From Zelonia costaricensis (Eukaryota > Euglenozoa > Kinetoplastea > Trypanosomatida > Trypanosomatidae), in assembly GCA_030849075.1 (NCBI GenBank), contig JASAOO010002865.1, forward strand, positions 1-11,893: a DNA stretch of 11,893 bases, given 5' to 3'. How positions within the stretch are numbered: the stretch's first letter is position 1; each line of letters starts with the position of its first letter. A model generated the notes under the pieces. It did no database searches. It was given only the letters and a program-made list of their open reading frames with translations, and had not been told where the DNA came from. This document shows positions 7,175 through 11,893 of the stretch, in pieces. The position numbers were made by a program, and so were the translations under genes.

Positions 7175-7650
7175 CAGAGACGTGGGCACGCGATCAGCTG
7201 AATTGGGGGGGAGGGAGATTGAAAGGATGAGACTGCGACGCAGACACAAAGCACGGACGTCGAAGCGGCGTTTACGCGTATGCGTGAGTAAGTGTGAGTG
7301 GGGACAGCCAGTAGTGATTGTGTTTTGGCCAACGCGAGGAAGACCAGAGTTGACGTGGATGAAGGCAAAGCGGCAAGGCAACAGGCGAGCAATCTCGACA
7401 CAGCAACAAGCGCGGATCGTCATTCGTTCTTCTTTTCTACACGAAGGGCACTGCGACCGGCAGCGCACGGCCCACGCCCGTTTATTAGCAGTCTCGCCGC
7501 GCCTTCGTGCCACGCAGCACCCTCACGGGTCGAGACCGGTGCAGTAGGGAGCGTGCATCTGCTCAGCCTGCCGCGAGCGCGTGCGTGAAGGGCTCAGCCC
7601 GCGCCTCAGCATGTGTGCGCTGCGACGGCAAGATGCACGCTGCGGGGGGC

Positions 7651-7738
7651 TTTTTGTGGTGTTTTGATTTCATTTCTTTCTTTTCTCCTGTTTTCTTTCT
7701 GTGCGTTCATTTCAAGTAGGTTTTTTTCCTTTTTTCAG
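7651..7738 (+). promoter_or_regulatory. acceptor-like polypyrimidine tract and AG on the + strand
   Basis: T/C-rich sequence over about 7651-7736, ending in a nearly pure tract (7721-7736) directly followed by AG at 7737-7738, is by form the cleanest acceptor signal of the window. It points away from the two real genes. It could serve an unrecognised + strand transcript, be the A-rich tail of an old retroposon on the minus strand, or be without function. Similar weaker + signals occur at 3548-3595, 10421-10453 and 10745-10788. Confidence 0.3.
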
Positions 7739-7795
7739 CTTGCGTGTGCGTTCGTGGTCGAGTGCGCGTGCCACGCTCGGTGTTTCTGCTCTGAG

Positions 7796-7852
7796 GGTTG
7801 TGTGTGTATGTATGCGCATGTGTGTGTCTGTGTGTGTGTGTATGTGCATGTT
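7796..7852 (+). repeat. degenerate GT repeat with TATG interruptions
   Basis: GT units are interrupted by TATG, GCGC and TCTG, so this looks like an older, decaying array compared with the perfect ones nearby. Confidence 0.8.
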
Positions 7853-8123
7853 GGCCCGTGGAGATCTACGCAAGCGCTACAGTGAAGCTGAAGCAGTGGC
7901 GTATCTCCTCCACGCATCACAAAAGCGAGACGACAGCGGCTGGTGCCTCTTTCCTTCTTCTTTTTTCACTGTCGCCGTCGTCTGCCCACTCGTAGAATAG
8001 CTGACGCGGCACGAGATGCTTGTGCAAGCAAAGCTACAGCGGCCAGAGTGGGCAGAGCGAGGTGCCGCTGCCGATTGCAAGACTGCGTACAGTGGCAAAC
8101 AGACACAAGGCAAGCACGTCCAG

Positions 8124-8124
<1 letters not shown>

Positions 8125-8154
<30 letters not shown>
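8125..8154 (+). repeat. (CA)15 microsatellite
   Basis: A perfect array is followed at 8195-8220 by a degenerate CA/TCACA array. It is non-coding. Confidence 0.95.
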
Positions 8155-8155
<1 letters not shown>

Positions 8156-8418
8156 GCGCATATGTATAAGGACACACTCGCGGACAGAAAGGAACACACA
8201 GGCACACACACTCACACACATCTACAAGAAGAGTCGGAGGCTTTCAACCGAGAGAGAGAAAAGATGGACGCGCTCATACTAGGGAGTCAATAACTTCATC
8301 ACGAAGAAAGGGGACAAACCCGACGGGCCAAGGTGGGAAGGCCAAAAAAAAAAAACAGAAAGGAGAAGAAGCTCAACCGCTCGTGCACTTTTTTGTCTCT
8401 GCGTGTCTGTGCTCACTT

Positions 8419-8442
8419 GTGTGTGTGTGTGTGTGTGTGTGT
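8419..8442 (+). repeat. (GT)12 microsatellite
   Basis: This is a perfect GT array on the + strand, about 265 bases from the (CA)15 at 8125. The two are inverted relative to each other and could in principle pair. Confidence 0.95.
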
Positions 8443-8577
8443 TTATGAGTGTATGTTCAACTGCTTGCGTGCGCTGGCGGGTGGCCGCAAAGGAAAAAAG
8501 GTACCACTAACAAGACGAGAGAAGAACCGAACGTGCGGCGCAGCAGCTTGAGAGAAGAACAGCAAGGCAGGAGACAC

Positions 8578-8638
8578 ATCAACACACGCATACACACACA
8601 TACACACGTAAACAAACTCACACGCACACAGAAGGCAC
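8578..8638 (+). repeat. degenerate CA-rich array
   Basis: Imperfect CA units interrupted by CATA, CGTA and CTCA cover about 60 bases. A similar short one lies at 8668-8684. Confidence 0.75.
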
Positions 8639-9772
8639 GGCATGAGCGTAATATCCATCGACAGCCACACTGAACACACACATACAGGAAACAAAAAAAA
8701 AACAGGAAAGCAGGCAGGCAGTGCAGACGAGGAAGGGGAATGCAAGCGAAGCCCTTGAACATGCTTCACCAGACGTGCCGCGGTGCAAGCATGACATGAC
8801 CTGTTAAAGAGCACGTGTACGCCAGATGTGCCATCTAAGGGGGTAGCCGTGCGGTGCACGAGGGGGGAGGGGAAAGCACGACGAAGGCGGGAGGTGGCGT
8901 CGAGCATGTAGGTCCTGTGTGCTGCGGTGTCCGTCACAGCCCTTCGAGCCCGAGGAAGTGAGTCGGGAAGGAGCTGCGTGGGAAGGGGGGGACGAGAATG
9001 GAGGGGGGAGACAACGAAGGGCAGAATGAGAAAAGACCCCCGGACATGCGCCGCGAGAAGAAGAAAAAACGGAATTGCGTCGAGAAGGGCACCAAAACGG
9101 CGAGAAAACAAAAAAAGAAAAGAAAGATTCAAGGTGAAAACCCTGCAGCGAAACGAGCCGTACGGTGCAGAGCACTGCAGTGGGGGGAGGGGGATCGCGA
9201 AGAGGTGCCGCTCCGCTTTCATCGCCCCTGCGTGAGGGTTCCACCTGCTGTTTCTTGTGCGTTTTTTTTTTGCGTTCGATTGAACGCGCGCTCTCACGAC
9301 ACCGATGCCGTCAGCGTAGTTTCCAAATTCCCTCTGGGCAAGAAACACGCGAAACGGCAGGTTGCGGTGAGGGCACTCGCGTGGGGCATCACGCCAGAGT
9401 TGACGCTCGCCGACTTGCCCATCCACTAGCGCAAAACATCCACTCGCAGCCCATGCCGCGCCGGACGCACACCGTCGCAAGAAAATCTGGTACCGGCATC
9501 ACCAGCCCCTGCGCGCACGCAAGAGGGCAAAACAGAGGTGAGGCGAGCGACGAAGACAACGAGAGAAGAGGGGTACGGGTTCGGCGAGCCGAGAGGAGGA
9601 GGCGTGCGCCATTGCACGCCTCGCGGTGTATATGGTGCTTGCCTGGTTGTGTGAGGGAGGGAGAGGGTGGTGCGCTGGTGAAGAGCTCGCTTGCTGGGGT
9701 GCGGGGCAAGGGAAAGAAGTGCGTCGGTTTGCGGCATGCACGACAAACAACCCAGCGGCACTTTACCGAGGT

Positions 9773-9790
9773 ACACACACACACACACAC
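9773..9790 (+). repeat. (AC)9 microsatellite
   Basis: This is a perfect array, followed by AAACACAC-type units. Confidence 0.9.
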
Positions 9791-11038
9791 AAACACACGG
9801 CTACAGCAATAAGAGTGAGCAAATATTAAATCGACAGCGCTCGGGTAAAGGGGGTATGATCGTCGAGAGCGGCGGGGTTGATGAGAGGGGGGGGCAACGA
9901 AGCAACCGCTGATAGGGGGGACCGCCTATCGTGCCAAACACACGTACTCAACTCCGCAAGACACAAAACCAAAAAAAAGGAGCGCAGAGCCGCACGAGGT
10001 TCTCAGTTGACTGGACGTCGCAGCCGAAGGTCAAATTCGATTTGCTCAAACGGAAGAGAGCACTAACATACACACATCGAAGTAACAAGAGACAGCGCCT
10101 CACAACCAGGCCAACGGGTGGCACAGAGCGGGAAAGCGAGGCACGCACGCACGCCTGAAGCAAAGCAAGCAACAACAGGAAAAAAAAGGGGTGCAATGTA
10201 TAAGAAAACACGGCGCAGGAGGGAACGCACAGAACGGGACAAGGGCACGTACACACGCGGCGGACGTTGGTAATCAGAACAGAGATTTGGCGCTCATAGA
10301 ACCAAAGAAAAAAGGGTGGACAACGGCAAACGCCAGCCTCGCAAACGCCCGTCGTCCCGCCCTTCCACCGTTCAAGCTTGTACATCACAACGGATTCCAT
10401 TCTGCCTGAGCAGCAGGCCACTCCTTTTTCTTTTGTTTGCTTGTTTCAACCAGATATACTTCGCAGCACCTTTTTTCTCTCTTCTAATTCTCTAAAAGGA
10501 GATACTGGACAGATCGCTTGTTGTGAGAAAGGGAGTCAGGTCCGTGGCGCGCTACACCGCCACGGCAGCGGCACACCGACCCAACACTTTTCCGTGTCTC
10601 TTGGCACCTCCGCTCTCCGCTGCGGTTCGCGAGTACCCGCGCGACGGCCTCTCTTCTGTTTTGGCGGCGTCGGACCGCCTCGCACAGCGGATGCGCCATG
10701 TGAACCCGCTGCACCCCTTTGTCACTTGAGAATCCATGTCCGCCGCCCCTTCTCCTTCTCTGCCTCTGCGCTTGCTACACCTCCTCAGCGTGCGCACACC
10801 AGTACAGAAACGCAGGATAAGGGCGAGTGCACCGTGAAAAGACCAAAGCCGCTAGGCGGCGGCGGTGAGGGGGAGGGCGATAAGACAGGGGAGGGGGGCG
10901 GAGCACAAGTGCACGCGGAGGGCGAGTCGTACCAGGCGATCAAGAGCCGACCACAACGAAACAGGACCAGAGCAGTGAGAGCAAAAAAGAAAAAAATGAG
11001 CGCCGGATGCACTGGGCCAACGTAAAGGCGCACACATA

Positions 11039-11070
11039 CACACACACACATGCCAACACACACACACACA
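11039..11070 (+). repeat. two adjacent CA arrays, (CA)6 and (CA)7
   Basis: The arrays are separated by TGCCAA at 11051-11056, and flanking positions are also CA-rich. Confidence 0.9.
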
Positions 11071-11698
11071 CTCACAACCATGCAAACAGCTCAGGAAAAC
11101 AAAACTGACATATACGCACGGCGAGCGCTGCAACAAGGCAGCCGACCCTCCAACCCCGTCTGCCACGCAACCAACGACGAAGCCATCAAAAGAACAGTCC
11201 AAATTTAAAAAAGGGAGAAAACACGTGCGAAGAGGCAGAGCCGCTAAGAGGTTGACCTCGAGGGCAGATGAACCTCGAAAAGGGGGGGAAGAGCGCAGAG
11301 CGGGCGAGGCGGCAGATTGGTGTGTGGGGTCTTCATGATCGACCACCGCGATGCACCGCGATGTGAAAGAGAAGCAGAGAGCAGGCCCGCGAGAACCAGC
11401 ACCAAGCTTTCTAGACTCAAACACACCCACCCACCCAACCAAGAACACATAAACGGGTACAATCATCTGCCCGGTGTTCGCAGGACACAGAAAGCCAGTC
11501 AAGACCCTGCTGCAGAGGCACCGGTCGAGCAAGCGCACGAGCGATGCAAGCAGACTCAGGTGCGTGAAAGCTCAGCAGGGCCGCACACCAGCGCTCCACG
11601 AAGCCGCTCCCTCACAACCATTCGCCTACCGCGCCAGTGGCCCTCACCCGCCAGTGCCACCTTCCTCGTGTGCGTCCGTCAGTCCCTCACCCCGTTGA

Positions 11699-11712
11699 CA
11701 CACACACACACA
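11699..11712 (+). repeat. (CA)7 microsatellite
   Basis: This is a short perfect array near the right edge, in C-rich sequence. Confidence 0.9.
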
Positions 11713-11893
11713 AGGATACAAAAGCGATCACAGTGGCGAGCCAAACTCCCGCCAATTCGACCATTTCCCGCCACCCCGCAGCATCGTTTGCAGGACGTTT
11801 GACCGTCTGCGCGCTAGCACCTTTTCACTCAGCCGCACGCACGGGCACAGCGCAACAAACCAGGTGCACAGAGCCGCACAGTGCCCGCCGCGC

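Larger units (their letters stand above)
6700..7420 (-). other. upstream and probable 5' leader zone of amastin, free of sense ATG
   Basis: There is no ATG in the transcript sense over these 721 bases, against nine on the + strand. The next sense ATG is at 7423-7421, beyond which they become common (eleven in the following 880 bases). The zone holds the best splice-acceptor candidates, a G-quadruplex-type run, a 32-base AC array and a 14-base poly-G. No coding frame seems genuine. Confidence 0.5.
7421..8290. other. intergenic, polypyrimidine and GT-rich on the + strand, no proven gene
   Basis: This block differs from its left neighbour: sense ATGs are frequent again and the + strand is T-rich at 7651-7736. 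It holds a + strand acceptor-like signal, a degenerate GT array and two CA arrays (8125-8154, and degenerate 8195-8220). A + frame of 50-63 codons ends at 8000; it is described among the findings and is not called as a gene. Confidence 0.5.
8291..9480. other. intergenic, mostly purine-rich on the + strand, no proven gene
   Basis: Poly-A runs (8343-8354 and 8692-8701) and a purine block at about 8990-9125 dominate. A minus frame of about 345 codons spans most of the block, but it starts at TTG, runs through microsatellites and purine blocks, and resembles no family I know. A + frame from an ATG at 8998 to 9429 (143 codons) begins in the purine block and has no pyrimidine tract in front. Neither is called as a gene. 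Confidence 0.5.
9481..11893. other. intergenic to the right edge, no gene seen
   Basis: The composition alternates: mixed to about 9770, A-rich around 9960-10330, pyrimidine-rich on the + strand at 10421-10500 and 10738-10790, A-rich around 10950-11230, and C-rich at 11600-11700. No frame here has both an ATG and credible protein composition. The minus frame that could enter from the right edge is open only to a TGA at 11730-11728 and has no recognisable content, so the end of an upstream gene is not seen. I found no tRNA or other RNA gene by looking for an internal B-box. Confidence 0.5.

Noticed and set aside
7421..8290. Divergent strand-switch (transcription start) region between the amastin unit and a + strand unit
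   Set aside because: The acceptor-like signal at 7738 is isolated, no + strand gene follows, and purine-rich + sequence (minus-unit type) resumes from about 8340.
1641..8832. A 13-base match CGCCAGATGTGCC at 1641-1653 and 8820-8832, considered as a retroposon trace
   Set aside because: One such match is expected by chance in a window of this size, and the flanks do not match.
8998..9429. + strand frame of 143 codons beginning with ATG
   Set aside because: The first third is Lys/Arg/Glu low complexity from a purine block, there is no pyrimidine tract in front, and it runs against the direction of both real genes. The last 45 codons look more protein-like, but this is not enough.
8443..9480. 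Minus-strand open frame of about 345 codons
   Set aside because: It begins with TTG, not ATG, passes through CA/GT arrays and purine blocks, and shows no family resemblance.
10852..11538. Minus-strand frame of 228 codons at the right side
   Set aside because: It includes Cys/Val strings from the CA arrays and no recognisable domain; the composition matches that of shadow frames elsewhere.
11728..11893. 3' end of a minus-strand gene entering from the right edge
   Set aside because: The frame is open for only about 55 codons and its translation resembles nothing; a run this short is expected by chance.

Overview
The window looks like nuclear DNA of a Leishmania species. The reasons are an amastin gene (a trypanosomatid-specific surface protein family), intronless genes with GC-rich third codon positions, long polypyrimidine tracts followed by AG upstream of each gene as expected for spliced-leader trans-splicing, and long intergenic stretches full of CA/GT microsatellites, poly-G and polypurine runs. 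The species cannot be told from the sequence alone. One undetermined base (N at 3356) points to a draft assembly.

Only two genes can be supported, both on the minus strand, so the direction of transcription runs from high to low coordinates. At the left edge (1-668) lies the N-terminal 222 codons of a full-size ABCB transporter (P-glycoprotein/MDR1 type), cut by the window edge. In the middle (6118-6699) is a complete 193-residue amastin-like four-pass membrane protein. The order of transcription is amastin, then a spacer of about 5.4 kb, then MDR1. They probably belong to one polycistronic unit that is split into mature mRNAs by trans-splicing and polyadenylation. No shared pathway is implied: one is an efflux pump and the other a surface glycoprotein typical of the amastigote stage.

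The rest is non-coding as far as I can tell. The spacer 669-6117 is purine-rich on the + strand (pyrimidine-rich in the transcript sense) and holds candidate splice acceptors, CA/GT arrays, a 31-base alternating purine-pyrimidine tract, and a suspicious GC-palindromic stretch around the N. The 5.2 kb right of amastin (6700-11893) has its splice signals, a G-quadruplex-type tract, many CA/GT arrays, and no gene I can defend.

The most interesting signal is a strand-specific desert of ATG triplets in front of both genes. In the transcript sense there is no ATG in the 767 bases before the MDR1 start and only two in 2.7 kb. There is none in the 721 bases before the amastin start. The opposite strand of the same stretches carries 26 and 9 ATGs, and sense ATGs become frequent again right outside. 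This fits selection against upstream AUGs in long or heterogeneous 5' leaders. No clear new multi-gene system is visible.
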